64,000 nt of DNA, taken from positions 1 to 64,000 of the forward strand of contig JAAYFD010000059.1 of NCBI GenBank assembly GCA_012728415.1, read 5' to 3'. The notes below the pieces were generated by a model. That model saw only the letters and a program-made list of their open reading frames with translations. It made no database searches and was not told where the DNA came from. The stretch's first letter is position 1; the number at the start of each line of letters is the position of its first letter. This document shows positions 45,739 to 56,712 of this stretch, piece after piece. Position numbers and translations under genes: made by a program. The DNA is from Gammaproteobacteria bacterium. Lineage in GTDB: Bacteria > Pseudomonadota > Gammaproteobacteria > Pseudomonadales > Pseudomonadaceae.

Positions 45739-47028
45739 ATGACACAACAAACAAGCACTTATATCCCTTCATATCTTGATGCAGAAAACCCCGGCCCCTG
45801 GGGTATTTTTCTGGAGCAAGTGGACCGTGTTGCCCCCTACCTGGGCGAGCTGGAAAAGTGGGTCGGCACCCTCAAACACCCGGAAAAAATCCTGGTGGTG
45901 GACGTTCCCGTCCGGCTTGATGACGGCAGCATTGCCCACTTTGAGGGGTACCGGGTACAGCACAGCCTGAACTGCGGCCCCGGCAAAGGCGGCATACGCT
46001 ACCACCAGGATGTAACCCTCTCCGAAGTCATGGCCCTGTCAGCCTGGATGTCAATCAAAACGGCTGTCGTCGGCCTGCCTTACGGTGGTGCCAAAGGCGG
46101 TATCCGCTTCAACCCGCGCAACTATTCGAAAAACGAAGTGGAACGCATTACCCGCCGCTACATTAACGAAATCAGCGACTTCATCGGTGTCGAAAAAGAC
46201 ATTCCCGGGCCGGACGTCAACACCAATGCCCAAACCATGGCGTGGATGATGGACACCTACTCAATGAACGCCGGCAAGGACTGCCCCGGCATCGTCACCG
46301 GCAAGCCCATTGCGATTGGCGGCAGCCTTGGCCGTGTTGAAGCTACAGGGCGTGGTGTGTTCATCGTTGGTGTGGCTGCGGCCCGCGACGCCGGGCTGGA
46401 CCTGAATGGTGCCAGGGTTTGCATCCAGGGCTTTGGCAATGTCGGCAGCACTGCCGCCCGCCTGTTCTGCGAGCTGGGAGCCAAAGTAGTTGCCGTCCAG
46501 GATCACACCGGCACCGTTTACAATCCAGACGGTTTGCAAATTGATGCCTTGATTGAACATGTCCACTCTCACGGCGGTGTCGCTGGCAAGGCCAATGTGG
46601 CCAGTATCTCCAATGATGAATTCTGGGAAGTGGAGTCAGATATCCTGATTCCGGCGGCACTGGAAGGCCAGATCACCAAGAACAATGCTCACAAGATAAA
46701 AACCCGCATCATTGTCGAAGGGGCCAACGGCCCTACCACACCGGAAGCGGATGACATCCTTAATGCCAACGGCATCACCGTAGTGCCGGACGTCCTGGCC
46801 AACGCGGGCGGGGTAACCGTCAGCTATTTCGAGTGGGTACAAAACTCGGCCAATTTCTACTGGAGCGAAGAAGAAATCAATCAGCGCCTGGAAAACATCA
46901 TGGACAATGCGTACAACGGCGTCTCTGCAACCGCTTCCGAGCACGGGGTAACCCTGCGCACCGCGGCTTTCATTACCGCTTGTACCCGTATCCTGCAAGT
47001 GCGCGAACTGCGCGGCCTTTACCCCTGA
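45739..47028 (+). CDS. Glutamate dehydrogenase (Glu/Leu/Phe/Val family)
   Basis: The 429-residue enzyme interconverts glutamate and 2-oxoglutarate plus ammonia. The substrate loop [13 protein letters not shown] and catalytic-lysine motif [11 protein letters not shown] lie at about residues 75-120. The nucleotide-binding [10 protein letters not shown] is at about residue 235, followed by [18 protein letters not shown]. Its size and sequence are of the hexameric 45-kDa class. The cofactor cannot be fixed from what I can see. ATG 45739 is preferred over GTG 45733. Confidence 0.92.
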   Translation: MTQQTSTYIPSYLDAENPGPWGIFLEQVDRVAPYLGELEKWVGTLKHPEKILVVDVPVRLDDGSIAHFEGYRVQHSLNCGPGKGGIRYHQDVTLSEVMALSAWMSIKTAVVGLPYGGAKGGIRFNPRNYSKNEVERITRRYINEISDFIGVEKDIPGPDVNTNAQTMAWMMDTYSMNAGKDCPGIVTGKPIAIGGSLGRVEATGRGVFIVGVAAARDAGLDLNGARVCIQGFGNVGSTAARLFCELGAKVVAVQDHTGTVYNPDGLQIDALIEHVHSHGGVAGKANVASISNDEFWEVESDILIPAALEGQITKNNAHKIKTRIIVEGANGPTTPEADDILNANGITVVPDVLANAGGVTVSYFEWVQNSANFYWSEEEINQRLENIMDNAYNGVSATASEHGVTLRTAAFITACTRILQVRELRGLYP

Positions 47029-47042
47029 CAGCAGTGTACTGG

Positions 47043-47190
47043 GCTGAACAAGATGCTGAACAGGCTGGACCCTCTTGTTCAGCGCCACAGCTGCCTATAG
47101 CTTTCTGGATGTTCTGCGTGCGGGCTATGTGAGCAGCGGTTGCTTTGCATGCAGCAATACTGGCTAACCCCGGCATATTTTGCTGCATGC
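47043..47190. other. Two hairpins between convergent gdh and ribD
   Basis: GCTGAACAAGA (47043-47053) pairs with TCTTGTTCAGC (47073-47083). GCATGCAGCAA (47147-47157) pairs with TTGCTGCATGC (47180-47190). They lie in a 303-base gap between convergent genes and may serve as terminators. Nothing else is seen in the gap. Confidence 0.5.
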
Positions 47191-47331
47191 CGACCTCGCT
47201 GATAGGAAGCTTATGCGAATCACTTCGCACCGACATAACCTGTACACATACATTCACATTGCAGGCCCGGGGTTATCCGGACATAGCAGCATCCCGGGCC
47301 CATAAGCATCTGCGAAAAATCAGGCTGGCAC

Positions 47332-48432
47332 CTACAAACGGCAACTGATCCGCCAGTCGTCACCCACTGCGCGCATATCGACAATTTTTAACCCAACCAC
47401 CTGAGCCATCTGCAGCAACGGCAAATCAAACAATGGGCGGGCATCGCTGCCCAGCAGTCTGGGTGCCATATAAACCACCAGCTCATCCAGCAGGCCGGCC
47501 TGCAAGAAAGCCCCGCACAGCTTTGCTCCAGCCTCGACCAACACCTCATTGGCCTGATGTTTTTGCGCCAGTTTCTGCAACAATGCCTGCAGGTCTACAT
47601 GCCCTTCTTTTTCTGGCAGCAACAACAGCCCGCAGCCTTCTGGCAAGGGGTGCTCCGGCTGTTGCAGCGTTGCCAGCCAGCCGTTGGTTTCCTGATAAAA
47701 CGAGCTCTCAAAAGGGACTCGCTGACTGCCATCCACCAGTACCCGCATGGGTGAACGCTGCAAAGCCAGCGCCTTCTGCCGCACCGGCAAATCAAGCTGA
47801 TCGGCCCGTATGGTCAGCCGGGCGTTATCCAGCAAAACCGTATCTGCACCACTAAGCACCACGCTACTGCGTGCCCGCAATCGCTGCACATCAGCACGCG
47901 CCGCCGGCCCGGTGATCCACTGGCTTTCACCACTGGCCATTGCCGTACGGCCATCCAGGCTCATCGCCAGCTTGGCGGTAACCCAGGGCATGCCGTGAGT
48001 CATGCGCCTGACAAAGCCGCGATTCAGCTCTTGTGCCTGCTGTTGCAAAGCGCCACCCAGTAGCTCCACTTCAATGCCTGCGTTGCGCAGCAGTCCAAGT
48101 CCACGCCCGGCCACCTGCGGGTTGGGATCCTGCAGGGCAACCACCACACGGGCTACGCCGGCATCCACCAGCGCCTGCGCACAGGGTGGCGTGCGCCCAT
48201 GATGGCTGCAAGGCTCAAGACTGACATAGGCAGTGGCACCACGAGCCGCTTCGCCGGCGGCCGTCAGTGCGTGCACCTCGGCATGTGCTGTGCCGGCCTG
48301 CTGATGCCAGCCCTCACCGACAATATGACCATCACGTACCAGCACGCAGCCAACTCTGGGGTTTGGATGAGTGGAATACAACCCCTGTTCTGCCAGCTGC
48401 AGGGCGCGTGCCATATACAGAGTGTCGCTCAT
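47332..48432 (-). CDS. ribD: Riboflavin biosynthesis deaminase/reductase RibD
   Basis: The 366-residue bifunctional enzyme performs the second and third steps of riboflavin synthesis. The N-terminal deaminase has zinc ligands HAEVHAL and the PCxxC-type [14 protein letters not shown]. The C-terminal reductase domain begins near [17 protein letters not shown]. The start overlaps the nrdR stop by 4 bases. The pair nrdR-ribD is conserved in Pseudomonas. Confidence 0.96.
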   Translation of the reverse strand: MSDTLYMARALQLAEQGLYSTHPNPRVGCVLVRDGHIVGEGWHQQAGTAHAEVHALTAAGEAARGATAYVSLEPCSHHGRTPPCAQALVDAGVARVVVALQDPNPQVAGRGLGLLRNAGIEVELLGGALQQQAQELNRGFVRRMTHGMPWVTAKLAMSLDGRTAMASGESQWITGPAARADVQRLRARSSVVLSGADTVLLDNARLTIRADQLDLPVRQKALALQRSPMRVLVDGSQRVPFESSFYQETNGWLATLQQPEHPLPEGCGLLLLPEKEGHVDLQALLQKLAQKHQANEVLVEAGAKLCGAFLQAGLLDELVVYMAPRLLGSDARPLFDLPLLQMAQVVGLKIVDMRAVGDDWRISCRL

Positions 48433-48899
48433 TCGTCGCCTTCGCGCGGCTCACGCGACAGCCGCTCAATTTCTTCGCGAAACTCATTCAGATCCTGGAA
48501 ACGGCGATAGACCGAAGCAAAGCGTATGTAGGCAACCTCATCCAGCTTGCGCAACTCGTTCATCACGAGCTCCCCAGCCACCAGCGACTTGATCTCCCGC
48601 TCACCGGTCGCACGCAGCTTGCGCTTGATGTTCGCCACTGCTTCCTCGACCCGCTCCAGGCTGACCGGGCGTTTTTCCAGCGCACGCATCATGCCGGCGC
48701 GCAGCTTGTGTTCGTCAAAGGGCTGACGGCTGCCATCCTGTTTGATCAGGCGCGGCAACTGCAGCTCGGCAGTTTCGAACGTGGTAAAACGCTCACTACA
48801 CGAAATGCACTCACGGCGTCGGCGCACCTGGTCACCATTGGCAACCAGTCGCGAGTCAACCACTTTGGTATCATTTGCACCACAAAACGGGCAATACAT
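48429..48899 (-). CDS. nrdR: Transcriptional repressor NrdR
   Basis: The 156-residue regulator represses ribonucleotide reductase genes in response to ATP/dATP. The zinc ribbon is [13 protein letters not shown] ... [10 protein letters not shown], followed by an ATP-cone domain ([17 protein letters not shown]...). ATG 48899 is the family start; upstream in-frame sequence is not conserved. Confidence 0.97.
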   Translation of the reverse strand: MYCPFCGANDTKVVDSRLVANGDQVRRRRECISCSERFTTFETAELQLPRLIKQDGSRQPFDEHKLRAGMMRALEKRPVSLERVEEAVANIKRKLRATGEREIKSLVAGELVMNELRKLDEVAYIRFASVYRRFQDLNEFREEIERLSREPREGDE

Positions 48900-49212
48900 A
48901 AGGCGCAGCTCCTGCAAAAGCACTAATGCCAGTATGTTACCCCATTCGTAGATTGCCTGGTACGCGCTTGTCATTTGCAAGCGCAAGGTCAAGAAAGTCG
49001 GTGCCCGGCCAGCTGACTTGCACACGCCCGGCCAACCAAAGCACCGGGATAAAGCGCAGCATAGCAGGCCAAGAGCAGCTGTACAGTACCGGATTCCTGC
49101 ATAACCGGGCTGTTTCACTAAACACACCAAACAGACCGCCAGCCTTTGCTGCCACCAGCCCGGGCACCTATAATAAGCGGCTTGTTTCAACACCCAGCAA
49201 CAGGACATTTCC
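48900..49212. other. Divergent intergenic region between nrdR and miaB
   Basis: No gene is seen in these 313 bases. Promoters for both neighbours are expected. No clear NrdR box was identified by eye. Confidence 0.5.
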
Positions 49213-50562
49213 ATGGCGAAAAAATTATTTATCGAAACCCACGGCTGTCAGATGAACGAGTATGACAGCTCGCGCATGGCAGATCTGCTGGGTGAGCAGG
49301 GGGCCATGATTGCCACCAGCAACCCCGCAGAAGCCGACATCATCTTGCTTAATACCTGCTCCATCCGTGAAAAAGCCCAAGAAAAAGTGTTTTCCCAGCT
49401 GGGACGCTGGCGTGAACTCAAACAGGCCAACCCGGAGCTGATTATTGGCGTTGGTGGCTGTGTTGCCAGCCAGGAAGGCGCTGCAATTCGCGACCGTGCA
49501 TCCTATGTAGATGTGGTCTTTGGCCCACAGACACTGCACCGGCTGCCCGAAATGATTGACGCAGTACGTACCACCGGCCAACCACAGGTCGACATTTCGT
49601 TTCCGGAAATTGAAAAGTTCGACCGTCTGCCCGAGCCGCGCATAGACGGCCCCACAGCCTTTGTTTCCATCATGGAAGGCTGCAGCAAATACTGCACCTT
49701 CTGCGTAGTACCTTACACCCGCGGGGAAGAAGTCAGTCGCCCAGCAGCCGACGTACTCGAGGAAATCCGCCATCTGGCAGATAACGGAGTGCGTGAAGTG
49801 ACCCTGCTCGGCCAGAACGTCAACGGTTACCGTGGCGAGCTGAGCGTGGCCGGCGCCGGCCAGATCATCGACCTGGCTGACCTGCTGCGACTGGTATCCG
49901 ACATCGACGGTATCGAGCGCATCCGTTATACCACTTCACATCCGCTTGAGTTTTCCGATGCCCTGATCGAGGCCCACGCCACTCTGCCCAAGCTGGTCCG
50001 TTACCTGCACCTGCCGGTGCAGTCCGGCTCCGACCGGGTATTGGCCAGCATGAAGCGCAACCACACCGCGCTGGAGTATAAGTCCCGTATTCGCAAGCTG
50101 AAAAAAGCCGTGCCGGAGATGCTCATCAGTTCCGACTTTATCGTTGGTTTCCCTGGCGAGTCAGACAAGGACTTCGAGCAAACCATGAACCTGATTGCCG
50201 ACATCGGCTTTGATTTTTCCTTTTCCTTCATCTACAGCGCCCGCCCCGGAACACCTGCTGCAGAGCTGGCCGACAATACTCCTGAAGAGGTCAAGAAAGA
50301 ACGCCTGTCCATTTTGCAACAGCGCCTGCAGCAGCAGGGGTTCGAGCATAGTCGCCGCATGGTCGGCCAGATCCAGCGGATTCTGGTTACCGATTATTCA
50401 AAAAAAGACCCGGGCATGCTGCAAGGACGTAACGAATTCAACCGCGTGGTCAATTTCCGCAGCGACAATCCACTGTTAATCGGCAAATTTGTTGACTGCG
50501 AAATCATGGAGGCCATGCCGTTCTCACTGCTGGGCCGTCATATTGCAGGCAGCGAGTCTTAA
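49213..50562 (+). CDS. miaB: tRNA-2-methylthio-N6-isopentenyladenosine37 methylthiotransferase MiaB
   Basis: A 449-residue radical-SAM enzyme. The N-terminal UPF0004 domain supplies three cysteines for the auxiliary cluster ([27 protein letters not shown]). The radical-SAM motif is [15 protein letters not shown], and a C-terminal TRAM domain follows. It adds the methylthio group to ms2i6A37 of tRNAs reading UNN codons. Confidence 0.97.
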   Translation: MAKKLFIETHGCQMNEYDSSRMADLLGEQGAMIATSNPAEADIILLNTCSIREKAQEKVFSQLGRWRELKQANPELIIGVGGCVASQEGAAIRDRASYVDVVFGPQTLHRLPEMIDAVRTTGQPQVDISFPEIEKFDRLPEPRIDGPTAFVSIMEGCSKYCTFCVVPYTRGEEVSRPAADVLEEIRHLADNGVREVTLLGQNVNGYRGELSVAGAGQIIDLADLLRLVSDIDGIERIRYTTSHPLEFSDALIEAHATLPKLVRYLHLPVQSGSDRVLASMKRNHTALEYKSRIRKLKKAVPEMLISSDFIVGFPGESDKDFEQTMNLIADIGFDFSFSFIYSARPGTPAAELADNTPEEVKKERLSILQQRLQQQGFEHSRRMVGQIQRILVTDYSKKDPGMLQGRNEFNRVVNFRSDNPLLIGKFVDCEIMEAMPFSLLGRHIAGSES

Positions 50563-50738
50563 CCAGCACATGACCATGCCGCCAATACAGCCTATCTGGC
50601 CCAGTCAATACAGGCGGGGCATTTATCGCCTTATACTCTAGTTGCCCTAGCCTTGAGTCAAACTTTCTGGTATTTTCGCCGGCTTGATATGGATGAGGCA
50701 CATGCCTCAAGTTTTTTCGTTGTGGGAGGCACTGAGTT

Positions 50739-51182
50739 ATGCCCAAAAAAGAAGAGCAATCTGGTAGTCAGCTGACGCGCGCCTTCGTCCCCTATAAAGA
50801 AGCAAAAGACGAAGAGTATATGGGCGAAAAAATGCGCGCCCACTTTATCGAAATCCTCAACACCTGGAAGCAGGAATTGCGCGAAGAAGTGGATCGCACT
50901 GTCAACTACATGAAGGACGAAGCTGCCAACTTCCCCGACCCTGCTGACCGTGCCAGCCAGGAAGAAGAATTCAGCCTGGAGCTGCGTACCCGCGACCGCG
51001 AGCGCAAACTGATCAAGAAAATTGATGAAACCTTACAGCTGATTGATGATAACGATTACGGCTGGTGTGAGGCCTGTGGCGTAGAAATCGGCTTGCGCCG
51101 CCTTGAAGCACGTCCAACAGCCACTCTCTGCATTGATTGTAAAACATTGGCTGAAATCAAGGAAAAGCAGATGGGCTCCTAA
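50739..51182 (+). CDS. dksA: RNA polymerase-binding transcription factor DksA
   Basis: The 147-residue protein has a long coiled coil (about residues 33-110) with an acidic tip (NFPDPADRAS) that enters the RNA polymerase secondary channel. A four-cysteine zinc finger (CEACG ... CIDCK) follows. With ppGpp it mediates the stringent response. It has the cysteine-containing form rather than the zinc-free DksA2 form. A strong terminator follows. Confidence 0.96.
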   Translation: MPKKEEQSGSQLTRAFVPYKEAKDEEYMGEKMRAHFIEILNTWKQELREEVDRTVNYMKDEAANFPDPADRASQEEEFSLELRTRDRERKLIKKIDETLQLIDDNDYGWCEACGVEIGLRRLEARPTATLCIDCKTLAEIKEKQMGS

Positions 51183-51199
51183 AGGTAGCCATTTCTGCA

Positions 51200-51226
51200 A
51201 ACGGGGCCCACAAGGCCCCGTTTTTT
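51200..51226 (+). terminator. Rho-independent terminator of dksA
   Basis: AACGGGGCC (51200-51208) pairs with GGCCCCGTT (51214-51222), continuing into a T run to 51226. Confidence 0.92.
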
Positions 51227-51523
51227 ATTGCAGGAGACAATTTAGTCGTGCCTTGCGCGACCCGCCCCGCGCTGTTTTGCCGTGATGCCTCCTTGTCATC
51301 CTGCGCACAAACCTACCACCCTGCAACCTGCTGTCACCCTGCGCCAAGTCGTAGGGTCCAGCCTTTGATCCGGCATTGTTTCTGCAGCTTCGCTTCGCTA
51401 CGCACAGAACGACCGGATGACAGCCATCGGTTAATGCCTGCAAGGCGATGGCATAAAATCACGCACAGAGTGACAGCTTAGCTCCGCACCAGTAGCGACT
51501 GCACGAGGCATCGGTCAGTACGC
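51227..51523. other. Intergenic region between dksA and trpS, possible repeat remnant
   Basis: No gene is seen. GTCATCC at 51295-51301 and GGATGAC at 51415-51421 form short terminal inverted repeats around about 113 bases, and GTCACCCTGCG repeats the outer motif internally. This could be a degraded miniature element, but the evidence is weak. Confidence 0.3.
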
Positions 51524-52861
51524 TCATTCTGCCGCCAAGTCTTGCAAGGTTTGCAATACGCCCTGGCAAGCCGCTTCGTCGGCCAGACTGTCACTTTGCG
51601 CTACCACCTCACCCGCTTGCAACGCCTGCACTTGCAGCCTTTCCTGGCGTAGTTCCAGTTCCCCGGCCTGCAAGGCCTTCAACACCTGACCGGCTGCACG
51701 ACCGTCGGCAAACGCCACCGACAGCAAAATGTCCTCACCAGCCGCGTTCAGCACCCGGAAGCGAAAGCCCGAATCGTCCCGGAAGCTGACTACACGGCAG
51801 GACTTCTTTGCTTTTTTCGGTTTTTTCTTTTCACTGCCCGGCGCTGCCTGTGAAAAACTGCGCAGGCCAACTGCATCCCGCAGTTCAGCCAGAAACGGTG
51901 TGGCAATGGCGCGTGCCTTGACGGCACCGGCCTGCAAAATATCTTCCAGATCTTGCGGACGGGCAAGCAACTCATGGTAACGTTCGCGCGGCTGTTCCAG
52001 CTGGCTGTCCAGCAGCTCAAACAAACGCTGCTTGGCCTCTCCCCACGCCAGTCCGGCAGCAAGATCGGCATGCATCTGTGCTGTTTGCTCTGCCGGAGCA
52101 AACGCTTTGTACAGGGTAAACAAATGGGAGTCATCAGCGTCTTTGGGCTCACCCGGCAAACGCGAGTCAGTCACAATGCGGGCAATCGCCGCTTTCAGCT
52201 CCTTGCTGGAAGAAAATAACGGAATGGTATTGTTATAACTCTTCGACATTTTGCGGCCATCAAGCCCCGGCAAGGTCGCCACCTCTTCGGCAATCTGGGC
52301 CTCAGGCATGGCAAAAAAATCACGCCCCCGCCCAAACAAATGGTTAAAGCGCTGGCCAATATCACGCGCCATTTCAACGTGCTGCACCTGATCCCGGCCC
52401 ACCGGCACCAGGTTCGCATTAAACATCAGAATATCGGCAGCCATCAGCACTGGATAGCTATACAGCCCCATGGTCACGCCGGCATCCGGGTCGTCCCCGG
52501 CCTCATTATTCTGGTCCACCGCTGCCTTGTAGGCATGCGCCCGGTTAAGCAATCCCTTGGCTGCTACGCAAGTCAGCAACCAGCACAACTCGGGAATCTC
52601 GGGAATATCGGACTGCCGGTAAAAAGTGGCTTCATCCGGATCCAGACCACCTGCCAGCCAGGTTGCGGCAATTTCCAGCCTTGATTGCTGGATACGTGCC
52701 GGGTCATCACACTTGATCAGTGCATGATAATCAGCCAGAAAATAAAAAGACTCCACATCAGCCGAACGGCTGGCTTCAATGGCCGGACGGATAGCACCGG
52801 CATAGTTACCCAAGTGCGGCGTACCTGTGGTGGTAATACCGGTCAATACTCGTTTTTTCAT
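51524..52861 (-). CDS. trpS: Tryptophanyl-tRNA synthetase with C-terminal extension
   Basis: The class I synthetase is about 445 residues long. The HIGH-like motif is [12 protein letters not shown] and the KMSKS motif is [11 protein letters not shown]. The catalytic part ends near residue 340. The remaining 100 residues form a separate domain after a lysine-rich linker ([10 protein letters not shown]), the long TrpRS form seen in Pseudomonas. ATG 52861 is the family start. The order trpS-hydrolase-zapG follows P. aeruginosa. Confidence 0.94.
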   Translation of the reverse strand: MKKRVLTGITTTGTPHLGNYAGAIRPAIEASRSADVESFYFLADYHALIKCDDPARIQQSRLEIAATWLAGGLDPDEATFYRQSDIPEIPELCWLLTCVAAKGLLNRAHAYKAAVDQNNEAGDDPDAGVTMGLYSYPVLMAADILMFNANLVPVGRDQVQHVEMARDIGQRFNHLFGRGRDFFAMPEAQIAEEVATLPGLDGRKMSKSYNNTIPLFSSSKELKAAIARIVTDSRLPGEPKDADDSHLFTLYKAFAPAEQTAQMHADLAAGLAWGEAKQRLFELLDSQLEQPRERYHELLARPQDLEDILQAGAVKARAIATPFLAELRDAVGLRSFSQAAPGSEKKKPKKAKKSCRVVSFRDDSGFRFRVLNAAGEDILLSVAFADGRAAGQVLKALQAGELELRQERLQVQALQAGEVVAQSDSLADEAACQGVLQTLQDLAAE

Positions 52862-52919
52862 CAAATCGCTCACTTGCTCTCGTCTTGGCGGCGCACAAAG
52901 CGCCTGCTTCTGCCCCTGA

Positions 52920-53642
52920 TTAATCACTAAATACTTGCTGCAACACGCACTCTTTCAGCTCTACCAGCTTGCCGTGAAAAAAATGGCCGCTATCGGCAAC
53001 TCGGCATAGCTGATGAACACGCGGCAAGGATCCGGCCCAGTCATACACCCATTGAGGCTCAATTACCTCATCTTGTTCTGGCTGAATAATGGTCAACCGG
53101 CCTTGGTCAGCAACCCGGTGTGGCGGCCGAATACGCATGGCAGCAGGTGCCACCAGGCAAATATGGGCTGCCGGCTCGCCTTGAAGCTCAAGGCGGCCAG
53201 ACAAACTGGCTGCTACAAAGCCACCAAACGAAAACCCAAACAGGTAAACGGGCAGCCCCTGGTGTCTGGCACGCAACCACTCCAGCGCTGCCTGTGCGTC
53301 ATCCACCTCGCCGCTACCCATGTCATGCGTGCCTTCACTTTTACCCGTACCACGGTAGTTGAACCTCAGTGTTGCCAACCCCTGATCCCGCGCGGTTCGC
53401 TGCAGGGTAGAAACCACCTTGTTAAGCATGGTGCCACCCTGTTCCGGATTCGGGTGACATAGCAAGGCCACGCCCTGCCTGCCTTCTGTTGCCAGGTACA
53501 TGGCTTCCAGCTTCCCCGCCGGGCCCGGAACCATTACCCGCTCTTCACGTACTAACACTCTGCGTTTCGCCCCCCGTATGTCGTTTTGTCTGATTGCAAA
53601 AATAATTCTGCTGGCCAACAGTTGAGCCAGTTGTTGCAACAT
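52920..53642 (-). CDS. Alpha/beta hydrolase (PA4440-like)
   Basis: A hydrolase of up to 240 residues with nucleophile elbow FGFSFGG (intact serine), [26 protein letters not shown], the acid in PEQDEV and the histidine in SGHFFHG. The substrate is unknown. The first ATG at 53642 has no ribosome-binding site. The conserved part begins near [12 protein letters not shown], so the true start may be GTG 53558 or ATG 53531, giving about 200 residues. It lies between trpS and zapG, as in Pseudomonas. Confidence 0.8.
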   Translation of the reverse strand: MLQQLAQLLASRIIFAIRQNDIRGAKRRVLVREERVMVPGPAGKLEAMYLATEGRQGVALLCHPNPEQGGTMLNKVVSTLQRTARDQGLATLRFNYRGTGKSEGTHDMGSGEVDDAQAALEWLRARHQGLPVYLFGFSFGGFVAASLSGRLELQGEPAAHICLVAPAAMRIRPPHRVADQGRLTIIQPEQDEVIEPQWVYDWAGSLPRVHQLCRVADSGHFFHGKLVELKECVLQQVFSD

Positions 53643-53734
53643 CGTCCGGCGATTTGCGCTATTCTATGCAGTACATGCAGACCCTGCCATCTTCAGGCCC
53701 CGGGCACTCATTGATCACCCGAAGAGGATATTCC

Positions 53735-54247
53735 GTGGACAATACAATTCCCGTCTGGTTACTTCCATTATTGAGTTTCATTGTTGGCATTGCCGCCACC
53801 CTGCTGGTCAGCCGCATGATGCGCAGCAACTCGCCCGCAGCCCAGACCGAAAACCGGCTGGACACCCTGCAGCAGCAGTTTGACAACTACCAAGACGAAG
53901 TCGTGGCACACTTTAGCACGACCGCCGAACTGGTCAACAAACTGACTGAAAACTACCAAAACGTACAGGAGCACCTTCTGCAGTCTGCCGAACGCCTGGC
54001 CCTGGATGACAGCACCCGCCAGCGCCTGTTGAACAGCCTGGTCGACACCAAAGCTCTTGAGCAGCCCCAGGAACAGGAATCGCCAGTCACCAGCGAAGCC
54101 GGAGCAACCAGCAGCGAAGCAAGCACAGCACAAAAAGCCGAGACCGCAGAAGAAGCCATTCCCGAACCGCCACGTGACTATGCCAACAAGGAAGAAGGCG
54201 AGGTTGGCACCCTGGATGAAAGTTTCGGTCTGAAAAAAGACGGATAA
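53735..54247 (+). CDS. zapG: YhcB/ZapG (DUF1043) inner-membrane protein
   Basis: The 170-residue protein has one N-terminal membrane helix (VWLLPLLSFIVGIAATLLVS), a coiled-coil cytoplasmic part with the family motif QFDNYQDEVVAHF, and a disordered acidic tail. It connects cell division with envelope growth. The start is GTG 53735 with AGAGGA 7 bases upstream. It is convergent with algW. Confidence 0.9.
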   Translation: MDNTIPVWLLPLLSFIVGIAATLLVSRMMRSNSPAAQTENRLDTLQQQFDNYQDEVVAHFSTTAELVNKLTENYQNVQEHLLQSAERLALDDSTRQRLLNSLVDTKALEQPQEQESPVTSEAGATSSEASTAQKAETAEEAIPEPPRDYANKEEGEVGTLDESFGLKKDG

Positions 54248-54264
54248 CCAAGCAGCAACCGGGC

Positions 54265-55392
54265 CTACTGCTGAGGCCCGGCAATAACCGGACGCAGGCC
54301 AACCTCGGCCTGCAGCCATTGGAGCTCGCCCTGGCGCAACACCTCCATCTCAACCCGCTTGCCCGGCCGCATATTGGCCACCTGATTCATTGAGCTGCGT
54401 CCATCGACCGCTGGTTGCCCTGCTATCGACAAAATGATGTCGCCCGGCAACAGGCCTGCCTGCGCCGCCGGCCCATCACGCAACACGCCGGCTACCAGAA
54501 TGCCTGTGCGTTGTTGTAGCCCAAAAGTTTCCGCCAGTTCTGGTGTCAGTGCCTGCACTTCCAGCCCAAGCCAGCCACGCACCACCTGTCCGTGCTCAAT
54601 AATGGACTCCATGACACTCATCGCCAGCTTGACCGGAATCGCAAAGCCAATGCCCTGGGATCCACCGCTGCGCGAAAAAATTGCCGTGTTGATGCCAAGC
54701 AGGCGGCCTGTCGCATCTATCAGCGCACCGCCCGAGTTCCCGGGATTGATTGCTGCATCGGTCTGAATAAAGTCCTCATAAGTATTGATACCCAGCTGAT
54801 TGCGGCCCGTGGCGCTGACAATACCCATGGTTACCGTCTGACCCACACCAAACGGATTACCGATTGCCAGTGCAACATCACCGATGCGCACCTGGTCCGA
54901 CTTGCCGGCACTAATCACCGGCAAGTCGGGCAAGTCAATTTTTAATACCGCAAGATCGGTTTCCGGATCGCTGCCAATCACCCTGCCAAGCGTCTCACGA
55001 CCATCCTTGAGTGCCACAACGATCTGCTCTGCTCCGGCAATTACATGGTTATTGGTCAGCAAGTACCCCCCAGAACTCATAATCACGGCCGACCCCAGGC
55101 TCGACTCCAGCCGGCGCTGCTGCGGCAGGCTGTCACCAAAAAAATGACGCAAGGCGGGATCAGAAAGCAATGGATGGATCGGTTCGCTAACCATTTTGGT
55201 GCTATACAGGTTGGCCACTGCCGGCGACGCATAGCTCACTGCAGCAGCGTAGGAGTCCGGTGCTGCTGCATTCCGGCTGTCCTGCTGACGCACGGGCAGC
55301 CCCAGCCAGTCGGGAAACCAGCTCATAATGACCAGGGCAGCCAATAATCCGGTCAGCACCGGCCAACCCAGTTGTCGCAACTGTTCGCGCAT
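54265..55392 (-). CDS. algW: DegS/AlgW-type periplasmic serine protease
   Basis: The 375-residue protease has an N-terminal membrane anchor (about residues 9-28), a trypsin-like domain with catalytic His (LTNNHVIAGA), Asp (ETDLAVLKI) and Ser (NPGNSGGAL), and one C-terminal PDZ domain. AlgW/DegS cleaves the anti-sigma factor MucA/RseA when unfolded outer-membrane proteins bind the PDZ domain, starting the envelope-stress response. Position between zapG and the Nif3-type gene matches Pseudomonas. Confidence 0.93.
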   Translation of the reverse strand: MREQLRQLGWPVLTGLLAALVIMSWFPDWLGLPVRQQDSRNAAAPDSYAAAVSYASPAVANLYSTKMVSEPIHPLLSDPALRHFFGDSLPQQRRLESSLGSAVIMSSGGYLLTNNHVIAGAEQIVVALKDGRETLGRVIGSDPETDLAVLKIDLPDLPVISAGKSDQVRIGDVALAIGNPFGVGQTVTMGIVSATGRNQLGINTYEDFIQTDAAINPGNSGGALIDATGRLLGINTAIFSRSGGSQGIGFAIPVKLAMSVMESIIEHGQVVRGWLGLEVQALTPELAETFGLQQRTGILVAGVLRDGPAAQAGLLPGDIILSIAGQPAVDGRSSMNQVANMRPGKRVEMEVLRQGELQWLQAEVGLRPVIAGPQQ

Positions 55393-55581
55393 ACAAGTCC
55401 TTCACGTGCTTTATCATTTTGAAAACAGGGAGGCATTATAGTCGGGTCGGCGCTGGCTGCCCAAACCACAGTCATCCTTACCAGCAAATGCAGCCCCGCA
55501 ACACGCAAGCAGCGACCTTGGCATGACGGACACCCTCAATCACGGGCATACTGTATGGCCAGCTAACCATGGAGCCACGTA

Positions 55582-56340
55582 ATGAGTATCAACATCCGGA
55601 CTTTACTGGCCACACTGAACACCTATCTGGAAGCCGAGAGCATAAGTGACTATTGCCCCAATGGCCTGCAAGTAGAAGGACATCCGGAAGTCCGGCATAT
55701 CGTTTCTGGTGTAACAGCCAGCCAAGCGCTGATTGATGCAGCCATTCAGCGCCAGGCTGATACCATCCTGGTACATCATGGCTATTTTTGGAAAGGCGAA
55801 GACCAGGTTATTACCGGAATGAAGCAGCGTCGCATCAAAAGCCTGCTGCAGCACAACATCAACCTGATCGCCTATCACCTGCCACTGGATATTCACCCCG
55901 AGGTCGGCAACAACGTACAGTTGGCAGACCGCCTCGGGCTTAAGGTAACCGGCCCACTACAAGCCGGCAACCCACGCAGTGTCGGCCTGATTGGCGAACT
56001 GCCACAACCGCTCAGCAGTGCTCAGTTTTCCAGCTTGATCGAAACTGCCTTGCAGCGTGCCCCACTGGTAATTGACAGCGGCAAACCGATCCGCACTGTT
56101 GGCTGGTGTACTGGTGGCGCACAGAGTTATCTCAGCCACGCCATTGAAGCTGGGGTTGATGCTTTCATCACTGGCGAAATTTCAGAACACAGCACCCACA
56201 GTGCACTGGAAAACGGCATTACTTATTTTGCCGCCGGCCACCATGCTACCGAGCGTTACGGTGTACAGGCGCTAGGTCAGTGGATTACCGAGCGCTTCGG
56301 CATCGAGCATGAATATGTCGAGTGCCCGAATCCGGTCTAA
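55582..56340 (+). CDS. Nif3-like dinuclear metal centre protein
   Basis: The 252-residue Nif3/YbgI-family protein has metal-ligand motifs ILVHHGYFWKGE, NLIAYHLPLDIHPEVGNN and FAAGHHATERYG, and the CPNGLQVEG start motif. It is thought to be a GTP cyclohydrolase 1 type 2 homologue, but the cellular role is unclear. It is divergent from algW, as in P. aeruginosa (PA4445). Confidence 0.93.
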   Translation: MSINIRTLLATLNTYLEAESISDYCPNGLQVEGHPEVRHIVSGVTASQALIDAAIQRQADTILVHHGYFWKGEDQVITGMKQRRIKSLLQHNINLIAYHLPLDIHPEVGNNVQLADRLGLKVTGPLQAGNPRSVGLIGELPQPLSSAQFSSLIETALQRAPLVIDSGKPIRTVGWCTGGAQSYLSHAIEAGVDAFITGEISEHSTHSALENGITYFAAGHHATERYGVQALGQWITERFGIEHEYVECPNPV

Positions 56341-56347
56341 GAAAACC

Positions 56348-56387
56348 GGCCAGCCAGCGGGGCAGCCTCATGCCCACCTGGCTGGCC
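56348..56387 (+). terminator. Hairpin after the Nif3-type gene
   Basis: GGCCAGCCAG (56348-56357) pairs with CTGGCTGGCC (56378-56387), with an inner GGGCA/TGCCC stem. It lies 7 bases past the stop codon. There is no T run. Confidence 0.55.
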
Positions 56388-56712
56388 CACGAAACGGGCA
56401 GCTCCAGCGCTTCAAAACAGCTGCCCGCCTGCCCGACCTCTGCTTTAACGTAACGGGCCTGTCCAGGCTCTTTACACGGACTGCAGCCGGTCATGTCTGC
56501 ACCATGAGTACTTCTGCACAGCCCGACTGCCTTGCTCATGTCGCTTGAAAACAGGCTGTAACAACCGTACTGACAGCCGCCCTGCTCACCAGACTGTCCG
56601 CCCGCACATATCTTAATTCCATTTAAGTATCGATAAGCACTTGGTTATAACAGCAAGGCAAGATAGAGTTTATCGCACTGATTTTATACAGCCGAACAGT
56701 TGCGAGCGTTTC
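56388..56712 (+). promoter_or_regulatory. cysD upstream region
   Basis: No gene is seen. The last 110 bases are AT-rich, including TTAATTCCATTTAAGTATCG and ATAAGCACTTGGTTATAAC near 56612-56650, and probably hold the cysD promoter. In related bacteria CysB activates such promoters; a CysB site here is a guess from position. Confidence 0.4.
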
